A stretch of DNA of 64,000 bases from Kitasatospora sp. Root107 (GTDB lineage Bacteria; Actinomycetota; Actinomycetes; Streptomycetales; Streptomycetaceae): NCBI RefSeq assembly GCF_001424875.1, contig NZ_LMCT01000001.1:289652-353651 (forward strand), given 5' to 3'. The notes under the pieces are model-generated. The model saw only the letters and a list, made by a program, of their open reading frames with translations, did no database searches and was not told the origin of the DNA. Below, piece after piece: positions 28,586 through 36,255 of this stretch (positions are counted from its first letter, which is position 1; every line of letters starts with the position of its first letter). A program made the translations under genes and the position numbers.

Positions 28586-29116
28586 TCAGCGGAGCAGTGC
28601 AGCGACGTGCGGGAGCACCTCGCGGTCGTGGGCCAGCCAGTCGACCGTGGTCAGTTCGGTGGGGCCGAGCCAGCGGAGTCGGTCGTGGTCCTGGAGGGGC
28701 TGGGGTTCGCCGGTGATCAGTTCGGCGGCCCAGATCCGGAGCTCGAGACCGGGCCGGACCAGCCAGCTGCCGGGCAGGCGGTGCAGCGCGCGGGCCCGTA
28801 CCCCGAGCTCCTCCAGGAGCTCCCGCTCCAGGGCCTGCTCTTCGGTCTCCCCGGGTTCGGCCTTGCCGCCCGGGAACTCCCAGCTGCCCGCCACCTCGGG
28901 CGGGGCGCTGCGCCGGGCGGCCAGCACCCGGCCCTGGTGGATGAGTGCGCCGCCCACGACGATCCGGTTCGGCGTGGGCTCCACCCAGTACAGCTGCTTG
29001 TGCCCCCGGGCTTCGAACTCGGCGGCCAGCGCCTCGGCCGCCGGCCGGGCCAGGTCCTTGGCCACCAGAAAGCGGTTGCCGTTGTCGTCCTGCCGCATCA
29101 CCCGGTACGTCCCCAT
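28586..29116 (-). CDS. Nudix hydrolase (MutT-like) with an extra N-terminal small domain
   Basis: 176 aa from the ATG at 29116, seven nt after AGGG; a GTG at 29122 is possible. The second half is a MutT/(deoxy)nucleoside triphosphate pyrophosphohydrolase with a full Nudix box (GGKAEPGETEEQALERELLE, then ELG; pattern Gx5Ex7REUxEExGU). The first 45 or so residues (TYRVMRQDDNGNRFLVA to GHKQLYWVE) resemble a separate small streptomycete protein that I recall as a stand-alone SPOR-like family. That would make this a fusion. Likely role: sanitising oxidised nucleotides. It has no obvious operon partners. Confidence 0.8.
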   Translation of the reverse strand: MGTYRVMRQDDNGNRFLVAKDLARPAAEALAAEFEARGHKQLYWVEPTPNRIVVGGALIHQGRVLAARRSAPPEVAGSWEFPGGKAEPGETEEQALERELLEELGVRARALHRLPGSWLVRPGLELRIWAAELITGEPQPLQDHDRLRWLGPTELTTVDWLAHDREVLPHVAALLR

Positions 29117-29139
29117 GGCCACACCCTAGGGCTGCAGCA

Positions 29140-29167
29140 GCCCGGCCCGGTGGGGGGCGGGCCGGGC
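29140..29167. terminator. Hairpin between methyltransferase and Nudix genes
   Basis: Perfect 10-bp stem 29140-29149 (gcccggcccg) / 29158-29167 (cgggccgggc) with an 8-nt loop. It lies about 100 bp after the stop of the leftward methyltransferase gene and just before the Nudix gene, so it likely ends the methyltransferase transcript. There is no U-run. Confidence 0.5.
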
Positions 29168-29265
29168 CTGGTGCTCCCCGAAAGCTACGACCGCTCTGCT
29201 ACCGCCGGGTACGGCCACGGTTAACGGGAGGTAAGCGCTGAGCCAGGGCCGGACGTCGGCCTGAA

Positions 29266-30078
29266 CTACCCGACCCGGGCCAGCACTTCACCGCTCGGCA
29301 CGGCGAACCAGCCGTCCGGGTCGGCTGCCCAGCGCCGCCAGCCTGCGGCGATCCACTCCAGTTCCCTCTCGGTGGCGAAGCCCCCTGACGCCACGTTCGC
29401 GAAGTCCGAGTCGACCACCCGGTCCGCCCAACTGTCGCCCCACCAGTCGCGCTGCGCGGCGGTGGCGTACGTCCAGTTGGACGAGGAGCACTCGATCTTC
29501 TCGAAGCCGGCCGCCCTGGCCCAGGCCGCCAGCCGGCGCCCCGCGTTCGGCTCGCCCTCGTTGGCCCGGGCCACCTGCTGGTACAGCGCCATCCACGCGG
29601 CCAGCTCCGGCAGTTCGGGGTACCAGGCCATCGCGGCGTAGTCGGCGTCCCGGACCGCGACCACCCCGCCGGGCGCGGTCACCCGGCGCAGCTCGCGCAG
29701 CACCAGCACCGGTTCGGCCACGTGCTGCAGCACCTGGTGGGCGTGCACCACGTCGAACTCACCGTCGGCATACGGCAGTCGGTAGGCGTCGGCACGCTCG
29801 AAGGTCACGTTGCCGATCCCCCGCCCCGCCACGTACTCCGCCGCCTGGGCCAGCACCTCGGCCGAGCGGTCCACCGCGACCACCCGCCCGGTCGGGCCGA
29901 CCAGTTCGGCCAGGTCCGCGGTGATCGTGCCGGGGCCGCAGCCGACGTCCAGCAGGGCCTGGCCGGCCCGCAGCTCGGGCAGCAGGCAGGCCGCCGAGTT
30001 GGCTGCCGTACGGGACCGGTGCGAGCGCAACACCGACTCCTGGTGGCCGTGGGTGTAGACGGCCTGACGATCGTTCAC
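29266..30078 (-). CDS. Class I SAM-dependent methyltransferase (UbiE/Methyltransf_11/25 type)
   Basis: 270 aa from the GTG at 30078, preceded by GAGGGGAG. The open frame to 30225 is Arg-rich and lacks a start signal. SAM-binding motif I is LLDVGCGPGTIT, the acidic residue after strand 2 is in VVAVDRS, motif II-like region AYRLPYADGEFDVVHAHQVL, then LRELRRVTAPGGVVAVRD. The C-terminal part has the DWWGDSWADRV and AAGWRRWAADPDGWF segments of a common actinobacterial family with unknown substrate. Divergent from the PNPOx-like gene across a short region with a palindrome. Confidence 0.82.
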   Translation of the reverse strand: MNDRQAVYTHGHQESVLRSHRSRTAANSAACLLPELRAGQALLDVGCGPGTITADLAELVGPTGRVVAVDRSAEVLAQAAEYVAGRGIGNVTFERADAYRLPYADGEFDVVHAHQVLQHVAEPVLVLRELRRVTAPGGVVAVRDADYAAMAWYPELPELAAWMALYQQVARANEGEPNAGRRLAAWARAAGFEKIECSSSNWTYATAAQRDWWGDSWADRVVDSDFANVASGGFATERELEWIAAGWRRWAADPDGWFAVPSGEVLARVG

Positions 30079-30151
30079 GGTGGGCTCCCCTCGTCCTGAC
30101 GACCCGTTCGCCGTCCTTTCGAGCGTACGCCGACGTCTCGCAGGTTGAGAA

Positions 30152-30166
30152 TATCCGTCTCGGATA
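30152..30166. promoter_or_regulatory. Palindromic operator-like site between divergent genes
   Basis: tatccg-tct-cggata, a perfect inverted repeat with 6-bp arms and a 3-bp centre. It lies in the 145-bp space between the divergent methyltransferase (start 30078) and PNPOx-like (start 30224) genes. CATAAT at 30211-30216 is a plausible -10 for the rightward gene, 7 bp before its ATG. Confidence 0.4.
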
Positions 30167-30223
30167 ACAAGACGGCTCGTGCGGTACGTCGTCCGGGCGG
30201 GCGAAGTTCGCCATAATCGGGCC

Positions 30224-30805
30224 ATGGGAAAGACTTACGAACGGATCGACGGCCGGCTGCGGAAGTTCATCGAGAGCCAGCCGATCTTCTTCACCGCCAC
30301 CGCACCGCTGTCCGAGGACGGGCACGTCAACCTGTCCCCCAAGGGCCGGTCCGGCACCCTGGTCGTGCTGGACGAACTCACGCTGGCCTTCCTGGACTTC
30401 GGCGGCAGCACCGCCGAGACCCTGGCGCACGTGCGGGAGAACGGCCGGATCACGCTGATGTGGTGCGCCTTCACCGGCCCGCCCACCGTGGTCCGGGTGC
30501 ACGGGCGCGGCGAGCTGGTGTTCCGGGACGATCCGCGCTTCGCCGAGCTGGTCGGCCGCTTCGACCCCACCGCCGACGGCAGCGCGCTGCGCTGCATCGT
30601 GCTGGTGCACGCCACCCGGGTCAGCGACTCCTGCGGCTTCGCGGTGCCGCTGATGGACTATCAGGAGGACCGCTCGATGCACGCGGAGTTCTTCGACCGC
30701 AAGACCGACGAGGAGTTCGCCGTCTACTGCGAGGGCAAGCCGTACATCCCGGTCAGCGTGGACGGCCTGCCCGCCCTGCCGCTGCCGCTGCCGCCCCGGC
30801 CCTGA
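30224..30805 (+). CDS. Pyridoxamine 5'-phosphate oxidase-family protein
   Basis: 193 aa from the ATG at 30224. The N-terminus MGKTYERIDGRLRKFIESQP and the block VNLSPKGRSGTLVVLDE are typical of a split-barrel FMN-binding subfamily. WCAFTGPPTVVRVHGRGELV follows, then a C-terminal extension CGFAVPLMDY. The family binds FMN or F420 and reduces small substrates, but its real substrate is unknown. It has a weak ribosome-binding site, and the -10-like CATAAT is so close that a very short leader is likely. Confidence 0.82.
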   Translation: MGKTYERIDGRLRKFIESQPIFFTATAPLSEDGHVNLSPKGRSGTLVVLDELTLAFLDFGGSTAETLAHVRENGRITLMWCAFTGPPTVVRVHGRGELVFRDDPRFAELVGRFDPTADGSALRCIVLVHATRVSDSCGFAVPLMDYQEDRSMHAEFFDRKTDEEFAVYCEGKPYIPVSVDGLPALPLPLPPRP

Positions 30806-30841
30806 ACGGCCGGACCCAGCCGTTCGGGGCCCGGTGGATGC

Positions 30842-31495
30842 TCAGCCGATCTGCAGCACCAGGCCCCCGTCGGCGGCCGGGACCACCCTGACCTGCTCCA
30901 GGGTGTCCACCTGCACGGTCGGGCCGAAGGCCGCCGCGCGCGGGCCGACGCCCACCACCCGCATGCCGGCCGCCAGGCCCGCCATGATGCCCGCCTCGGA
31001 GTCCTCGAAGACCACGCAGTCCGCCGGGTCCACGCCCAGGCCCGCCGCGCCCTTCAGGAAGCCCTCCGGATCCGGCTTGCTGGCGCCCACCGACTCGGCG
31101 GTCACCCGCAGGGCGGGCAGCCGCAGCCCGGCCGCCGTCATCCGGGCCGTGGCCAGCGTCTCGTCCGCCGAGGTGACCAGCGCGTGCGGCAGCCGCTCCA
31201 GTGCGGCCAGGAAGACGGCCGCGCCCGGCACCTCCACCACACCGTCCAGGTCGGCGACCTCCTCGGCCAGCATCCGCCGGTTGTCCGCCAGGTTCTGCTC
31301 CATCGGGCGCTCCGGCAGCAGGATCGCCATGCTCAGGTGCCCCTGCCGGCCGTGCACCACCCGCATCGCCTCGTCGCCGTCGATACCGTGCTCGGCCGCC
31401 CAGCGCCGCCAGCAACGCTCCACCGCCGCCTCGGAGTTCACCAGGGTGCCGTCCATGTCGAGCAGCAGGGCGCGGGCAGGCAGGGTGACAGACAT
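30842..31495 (-). CDS. HAD-superfamily phosphatase (beta-phosphoglucomutase/sugar phosphatase-like)
   Basis: 217 aa from the ATG at 31495, preceded by a strong GGAGGAG. The frame extends ten codons further to 31525, but those lack a start signal. Motif I is LLDMDGTLV with the nucleophile Asp and the acid/base Asp two residues on. Motif II is HALVTSADE, motif III the Lys in GASKPDPEGF, motif IV VVFEDSEAGIMAG. The cap domain lies between motifs I and II, which makes it subfamily I. It likely acts on sugar phosphates. It shares its direction with the deaminase/reductase pair 45 bp upstream and may be in the same transcript. Confidence 0.85.
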   Translation of the reverse strand: MSVTLPARALLLDMDGTLVNSEAAVERCWRRWAAEHGIDGDEAMRVVHGRQGHLSMAILLPERPMEQNLADNRRMLAEEVADLDGVVEVPGAAVFLAALERLPHALVTSADETLATARMTAAGLRLPALRVTAESVGASKPDPEGFLKGAAGLGVDPADCVVFEDSEAGIMAGLAAGMRVVGVGPRAAAFGPTVQVDTLEQVRVVPAADGGLVLQIG

Positions 31496-31540
31496 GGGCA
31501 GACTCCTCCGAGCAGGGTTTGTCATACCAGGCTACAAAAC

Positions 31541-31987
31541 TCAGCCGATCAGGTGCGCATTGACCTCGCGGGCCGCCTCCGCCAGCTCGGGCAGCTCGAC
31601 CACCTCGACGCCCGCCGCGGTGAGCAGCGCCGTCCCCTGACACCCGGTCACGAACAGGTCGGGCTCCCGCCAGGCCAGTACCACCCGGGGCACCTCCGCC
31701 GCGATGATCAGCTGCGCGCAGGTGCGCGGCCGGGAGGCCCGCTCCCCACACGGCTCCAGCGAGCTGTACACGGTGGCGGTCCGCAGCCTCGGGTCACCGG
31801 CGGGCAGTTTGGCGAGCGCGGACTCCTCGGCGTGCACCTTCGCGTCGGTCTCCCGGCTGTACCCCTCGCTGAGCAGCTCACCGTCCGCTCCGACGATCAC
31901 CGCCCCGACCGAGAAGGCGGTCTCGGAGAACGGGCAGCGCCGGGACAGTTCGACGGCCCGGGCCAGCCAGTCGGCGTCGGTCTTCAC
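31541..31987 (-). CDS. Cytidine/RibD-type deaminase domain protein
   Basis: 148 aa. The zinc site is visible: HAEESAL (His ligand and catalytic Glu), and SLEPCGERASRPRTC (two Cys ligands), the PCxxxxxxxxxC spacing typical of RibD deaminase domains. The C-terminal region LAWREPDLFVTGCQGTALL also fits RibD. It overlaps the reductase gene by 4 bp, so the two form a translationally coupled pair equal to a split bifunctional RibD. Likely reaction: deamination of a diaminopyrimidine or related pyrimidine in riboflavin or deazaflavin-like metabolism. The true substrate is not shown. Confidence 0.78.
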   Translation of the reverse strand: MKTDADWLARAVELSRRCPFSETAFSVGAVIVGADGELLSEGYSRETDAKVHAEESALAKLPAGDPRLRTATVYSSLEPCGERASRPRTCAQLIIAAEVPRVVLAWREPDLFVTGCQGTALLTAAGVEVVELPELAEAAREVNAHLIG

Positions 31988-32667
31988 GAGGCGGTCTCCT
32001 TCAGGGCGTAGCGGAGCAGCACGACGTCACCCACCGTACGGGTCTCCAGCAGCCGCATCCGTCGGGTCGGCCCGCCCGGGAAGTCGGCCGGGCCGACGAA
32101 CCTCGGCGCGTCCGGCTGCCCGACCAGCAGCGGCGCCACCGCCAGCTGGAGTTCGTCCGCCAGCCCCTCGGCCAGGAACTGGGTGTGCACGCTGCTGCCG
32201 CCCTCCACCATCAGCCGCCGCACCCCGCGCGCGCCCAGGTCGTCCAGCACCGCGCCCAGCTCGACCCGCTCGCCGGTGCCCACCACCTCGGCCAGCCCGG
32301 CCAGTTCGGCAGCCAGCCGGTCGCGCGCGGCGGCGCCGGTGTACACGATCCGCTCGCCGCCGGTGTGCCAGAAGTTGAGCTCGCTCGGCAGGTCACCGCT
32401 GCCGCTCAGGGTCACCTTGACGGGGTACTCGGGCCTCCCGGCCCTGACCCGCTCGGCCCGCCGGGCAGGCGAGTTGACGAGCAGTCGGGGGTTGTCCCGG
32501 CGCAGCGTGTTGCCGCCGACCAGGATCGCGTCGCTGGCCGCCCGCAGCTCGTCCACCCGGTCGAAGTCGGCCGGCCCGGACAGCAGCAGGCGTTCGGGCG
32601 AGGCGTCGTCCAGGTACCCGTCGATCGACATCGCGGCGCTCAGCAGGACGTACGGGCGAGAAACCAC
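31984..32667 (-). CDS. RibD C-terminal-type (DHFR-fold) pyrimidine reductase
   Basis: 227 aa from a GTG at 32667. RPYVLLSAAMSIDGYLDD is the RibD_C N-terminal signature. ILVGGNTLRRDNPRLLVN is the substrate and NADPH loop, and RLMVEGGSSVHTQFL the conserved glycine-rich segment. The end reads LLRYALKET. Its downstream partner overlaps by 4 bp (ATGA). This pair lies outside any riboflavin operon seen here and may serve a special pathway or be a second copy. Confidence 0.8.
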   Translation of the reverse strand: MVSRPYVLLSAAMSIDGYLDDASPERLLLSGPADFDRVDELRAASDAILVGGNTLRRDNPRLLVNSPARRAERVRAGRPEYPVKVTLSGSGDLPSELNFWHTGGERIVYTGAAARDRLAAELAGLAEVVGTGERVELGAVLDDLGARGVRRLMVEGGSSVHTQFLAEGLADELQLAVAPLLVGQPDAPRFVGPADFPGGPTRRMRLLETRTVGDVVLLRYALKETAS

Positions 32668-32716
32668 GGGGCCGGTCCGTTCTCTAGTGATCCCGCCACG
32701 GTACGACAGGGGCCTG

Positions 32717-33763
32717 CTACGGGATGATCCGACGGCGGCGGAAGTCCTCGAAGATCTCCAGGAACATCGCCCCCGTGTCGACGTACTCGTGGAAGCCGAA
32801 CCGCCGCGCCTTCGAGCCGTCCGCGAACATGTCGTAGTCCCAGGAGAAGACGAAGTCGCCGAACCCCCAGGAGGAGACCTCCTGGTAGCTGTGGGGCGCC
32901 AGGTCGTGCTCGGCGACCATGGCGTCCCACAGTGCTTCCTTGTCGGCCATCACCGTGCCGAGCGCGAGCGGCAGGCCGGGGGCGACGTCCAGCTCGAAGA
33001 ACCCGGCGATCTTCGGCCAGAGCTCGCTCCAGCGGAACAGGTCGCCGTTGTTGATGTTGAACGCCTGGTTGGCGCACCGCTCGTCGGTCGCCGCCCAGAC
33101 CGTGGCCCGGGCCAGCAGCCCGGCGTCGGTGACCTCCAGCAGGGCGTCGTAGGCACCCGGCTTCCCCGGGAACCGCAGCGGCAGCCCCAACTGCTTGGAC
33201 ATCGCGGCATAGACCGCGATCACCATCGCCAGGTTCATCGGGTTGCCGAGCGCGAAACCGGTCACCACCGAGGGCCGGATGGCCGACCAGGTCCAGTCCT
33301 TGCCGAGCTGCCGGGCCGTCAGGAAGGCCTGCTGGTCGTGCATGAACTCGGGCGGCATGAAGTACGGGTCGCTCTCCCGGGCCGGGGTCTTGAACGGGCC
33401 CAGATGCGCGCCGTACACCTTGTACCCCTGCATCAGGCTGACGTGCCGCAGCCCGGTCGCGACCGGCTCGACGGCCTCCATCACGTTGGTCAGCATGGCC
33501 AGGTTCGGCGGCACCAGCTCGGCCCAGCTCGGCCGGTCCTGGTACGCGGCGTAGAAGACGTGGGTGACCTCGGTGAGCCCGGCCAGCTTCGCCTTGGTCT
33601 CGACCGGGTCGAGCAGGTCCACGCTCAGGTAGCGCAGCCGGTCGGCCGGTTCGCCGCCCCGGCGGGACAGCCCGATCACGTCCCAGTCGCCGGTGGCCAC
33701 CAAGTGGTCGACCAGGTTGCGGCCGATCACGCCGTTCGCTCCGACGACAAGTGCGGTCTTCAT
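32717..33763 (-). CDS. Atypical SDR / PRISE-like NAD-dependent epimerase or enone reductase
   Basis: 348 aa from the ATG at 33763. The Rossmann motif ALVVGANGVIGRNLVDHL starts the protein (GxxGxxG). HVFYAAYQDRPSW and MQGYKVYGAH (with the GYKxY catalytic motif) place it with the progesterone 5-beta-reductase/iridoid-synthase-like (PRISE) SDRs. INNGDLFRWSELWPKIAGFF near residue 240 supports this. These enzymes reduce activated C=C bonds with NADPH; their bacterial substrates are mostly unknown. It is divergent from a LysR regulator gene, a common arrangement in which the regulator controls the enzyme. Confidence 0.82.
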   Translation of the reverse strand: MKTALVVGANGVIGRNLVDHLVATGDWDVIGLSRRGGEPADRLRYLSVDLLDPVETKAKLAGLTEVTHVFYAAYQDRPSWAELVPPNLAMLTNVMEAVEPVATGLRHVSLMQGYKVYGAHLGPFKTPARESDPYFMPPEFMHDQQAFLTARQLGKDWTWSAIRPSVVTGFALGNPMNLAMVIAVYAAMSKQLGLPLRFPGKPGAYDALLEVTDAGLLARATVWAATDERCANQAFNINNGDLFRWSELWPKIAGFFELDVAPGLPLALGTVMADKEALWDAMVAEHDLAPHSYQEVSSWGFGDFVFSWDYDMFADGSKARRFGFHEYVDTGAMFLEIFEDFRRRRIIP

Positions 33764-33882
33764 GGCCCGACGCTCCCGGTGCTGGACGGTGGCTCCGCTC
33801 GCTGCGGGCCGGCTTCGATCATCCGCTGAGCTGGACGGATGAGTCCAGGTTCTGTTCCTACTACCTGTCATAACATCAGCTC

Positions 33883-34782
33883 ATGGTGACCTTGCGGCAG
33901 TTGGAGTACCTGGTGGCGATCGTGGACCAGGGCTCGTTCACCCGCGCCGCCGAACTCCTGCACGTCACCCAACCCGCCCTGTCGCACCAGATCCGGGTAC
34001 TGGAACGGCAGTTGGGCGGCCCCTTGCTGGAACGGCTGCCCCGCCTGATCCGCCTCACCCCGGCCGGCCGCGCGATGCTCCCGCACGCCCGCGCCGCCCT
34101 CGCCGAAACCCGACGCGCCGAACAGGCCGCCCGCCGGACCGCGGGCAGCGTGAGCGGCGAGGTGGAACTCGCCACCCTCTACGGCTACAGCCTCGGCCTG
34201 CTGCCGACCGTCCTGCGGGCCTGGCGGCGGGTCCGCCCCGACATCGGCGTCCGTCTGTTCGAGCACCGGCACGCCGACGAACTGCGCGATGCCATGGCCG
34301 CCGGCCAGGCCGACCTGGCGCTCGGCCCACCTCCGCCCGACTGGGCAGGGCCCGTCCACCCGATCGGCGAGGAGGAGTTCGTGGTGGTGGTCGCGGCCGA
34401 CGACCCGGCTGCCACCGTCCCCTTTCGGCTCTCTTCGCTCGCCGACCGCGCGTGGGTGCACTACGCCCCCGGCAACGGCCTCGCCGAACTCCTCGACCAG
34501 GCCTGCGCTGCCGCCGGCTTCCAGTCCCGGACCGCGGTCCGCACCGAGCAGACCGCCGCCGCTCCCCTCCTCGCCGCCGCCGGCCTCGGCCCCACCCTCG
34601 CCGCCGCGCACGTCCTCCCACCCGGCTTCGACGGCCGGCTGCTCCGCCCCGACCCACCCATCCGCCGCCGACTCGCCGTCTGGACCCGCACCGACCCCGA
34701 CCCCCTGACCGCCGCCTTCCGCACCGTCCTCACCCGGGAGGCAGCCGCCCACCTCAACTCCGGTCTCCCGTCCGAGGCTTGA
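33883..34782 (+). CDS. LysR-family transcriptional regulator
   Basis: 299 aa. The N-terminal helix-turn-helix reads LRQLEYLVAIVDQGSFTRAAELLHVTQPALSHQI, followed by the linker helix and an effector domain (about 90-295). No ribosome-binding site is visible before the ATG at 33883, and CATAAC lies at 33870-33875, so the transcript may be leaderless. It is divergent from the PRISE-like SDR gene, with 119 bp between the starts. It probably controls that gene in response to a substrate or product. Confidence 0.88.
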   Translation: MVTLRQLEYLVAIVDQGSFTRAAELLHVTQPALSHQIRVLERQLGGPLLERLPRLIRLTPAGRAMLPHARAALAETRRAEQAARRTAGSVSGEVELATLYGYSLGLLPTVLRAWRRVRPDIGVRLFEHRHADELRDAMAAGQADLALGPPPPDWAGPVHPIGEEEFVVVVAADDPAATVPFRLSSLADRAWVHYAPGNGLAELLDQACAAAGFQSRTAVRTEQTAAAPLLAAAGLGPTLAAAHVLPPGFDGRLLRPDPPIRRRLAVWTRTDPDPLTAAFRTVLTREAAAHLNSGLPSEA

Positions 34783-34799
34783 CGGTGGCCTCGGGCCCC

Positions 34800-35921
34800 T
34801 CACCCGCCTTCGGTCTCACCCACCACGAGGGCCCGGATCGCGTGGTGGGTGAGGAGCATCGCCCAGACCTCCTGCTCGACCATGGCCGGGGACTTCGAGC
34901 GGAGCACCGGGCGGGACCGGCCCTGCCGGACGCCCAGTTCGTCGATCAGGGTGTCGAGGCGCCAGCGCGCGGCGTACAGCCCGGCCAGTTCCGCTGCGGA
35001 GGCCCCGGACGGTTCCAGGATCGAGCAGACCAGGCGCCCGGCCCGCAGGCCCGTACGCCGGCCGGACCGGTCGAGGGCGGGGAGGGCGCAGTCGACCACC
35101 CGCACCGGAACGAGGCGGTCGGCGGCCGTGGGGCCCGCCAGCCGGGAGAGGTAGGAACCGTCGGCGAGGAGCCGCAGGGGTGGCAGGTCCAGGGAGGGCT
35201 TCGCCTCCCAGAGCAGATCCGCGCCGCGTCCACGGGCCCACGTCCACAGGTCGTAGGACAGCGCGCCGCTTGCCGCCACGACGAGCTGTCCCGGCTGCAG
35301 CGCGGCGAGCACCTCGCGGGCCGGCTCGGCACCTGCCGGGCCGGGGGCCCCGAGCGCTGCCGCGCGGACCGCGTGGCTGGCGCTCTCGGCGAGGGCCAGC
35401 ACCTTCACCTGCGGGAGCGGCCGCCCGTCCGACGGGCCGTCAGGGCCGCCGTACGCCAGCCGGTTGTCGGGTGAGTCCGGTACGTCCAGCAGGGCCACGT
35501 CGAGTGACATCAGGCGCCACTGCCAGGGGGACGCGCCGTCCGTCCCCGGCAGGGCGGCCGGGCCGGCCACCTTCTCGAACAGCAGTCGCAGCGGCCCCGG
35601 GCCCAACCGCTGCCGGGCTTTGGTGATCGCCGCCGCGGAGGGCACCGACAGCCGCCGGGCCCAGCGGTGCTTGCGGGCCAGGCCGGCCAACAGCAGCCGC
35701 ATCACCTCGCCGTACCCGCTGGCCGGGTAGAGCCACATCGCCAGCGTGAAGTACACGACCGTCCGCGCCGGCAGCGCGCGGTTGCGCTGCTCGCTGCGGC
35801 CGGCGGCCTCGACGGCCCCGTCCACCAGGACTTCCGGCAGCGCCGAGGTCAGCGCGCAGACGCCGAGGAGGTCCGCTAATCGCTCCCCCGGCGAGGGCGC
35901 CAACTGCCCGGTACGCGCCAT
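34800..35921 (-). CDS. IS4-type transposase-derived protein with lost catalytic residues
   Basis: 373 aa from the ATG at 35921 (GGGGGG upstream). The frame is open to 36029, but the extra codons have A/T-rich third positions. An IS4 N-terminal domain (about 10-120, LPARTVVYFTLAMWLYP, GYGEVMRLLLAGL) is followed by the RNase H-like domain. The first catalytic Asp is kept (Asp141 in SLDVALLD). The second, normally ADRG, is AASG (Ala217). In the Y-(2)-R-(3)-E-(6)-K motif Tyr316 and Arg319 remain but Glu is Asp323 and Lys is Gly330. No terminal inverted repeats were seen. It is probably domesticated or a decaying single copy. It is divergent from the lanthipeptide genes. Confidence 0.78.
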   Translation of the reverse strand: MARTGQLAPSPGERLADLLGVCALTSALPEVLVDGAVEAAGRSEQRNRALPARTVVYFTLAMWLYPASGYGEVMRLLLAGLARKHRWARRLSVPSAAAITKARQRLGPGPLRLLFEKVAGPAALPGTDGASPWQWRLMSLDVALLDVPDSPDNRLAYGGPDGPSDGRPLPQVKVLALAESASHAVRAAALGAPGPAGAEPAREVLAALQPGQLVVAASGALSYDLWTWARGRGADLLWEAKPSLDLPPLRLLADGSYLSRLAGPTAADRLVPVRVVDCALPALDRSGRRTGLRAGRLVCSILEPSGASAAELAGLYAARWRLDTLIDELGVRQGRSRPVLRSKSPAMVEQEVWAMLLTHHAIRALVVGETEGG

Positions 35922-36105
35922 GGTTTCGAACCCCCCGCCCGGATGTTCGACCCCGCGATGGATCATTCGCTCCGCATGCCATGCAATCACGGTCATGTGT
36001 TCGATGGAAGCTTTCGTGGCGCAAACCATGGAGAACCCGTGAGGGATTCGCGGATGATCCGATCGTTCAGCCCCGTCTCCCCGCAGCCCGGAGAGCGGTG
36101 AACAG

Positions 36106-36120
36106 CCGTTAAGTTAACGG
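36106..36120. promoter_or_regulatory. Palindromic operator-like site upstream of lanthipeptide precursor
   Basis: ccgttaa-g-ttaacgg, a perfect inverted repeat with 7-bp arms around one base. It ends 12 bp before the candidate -35 box. Its position fits an activator site. The regulator is not identified. Confidence 0.45.
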
Positions 36121-36131
36121 TTTCTGACCTC

Positions 36132-36160
36132 TTGTCAGGTCGATCGACGCTATCTACCTT
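36132..36160 (+). promoter_or_regulatory. Candidate promoter for the lanthipeptide genes
   Basis: TTGTCA at 36132-36137, 17-bp spacer, TACCTT at 36155-36160 (TAnnnT type). It lies 96 bp before the precursor start. The spacing is optimal for a housekeeping-type sigma factor. Confidence 0.45.
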
Positions 36161-36255
36161 CGTGGATCAGGACCTTGGCCCAGCAGACCTACCGGTCTGC
36201 ACCGGCCGTGACCCCGCGCCATCATCGAATGCGCGACGAGACCCGGAGGCGTCAC

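Larger units (their letters stand above)
35922..36255. other. Regulatory space between transposase-like gene and lanthipeptide precursor
   Basis: 334 bp without a supported gene. It holds a 15-bp palindrome at 36106-36120 and a promoter-like pair at 36132-36160, both pointing to the lanthipeptide precursor. The left part is the untranslated upstream of the transposase-derived gene. Confidence 0.5.

Noticed and set aside
34800..36029. Complete insertion sequence
   Set aside because: The transposase-like gene lacks catalytic residues. I found neither terminal inverted repeats nor a target duplication around it, so mobile-element boundaries cannot be given.
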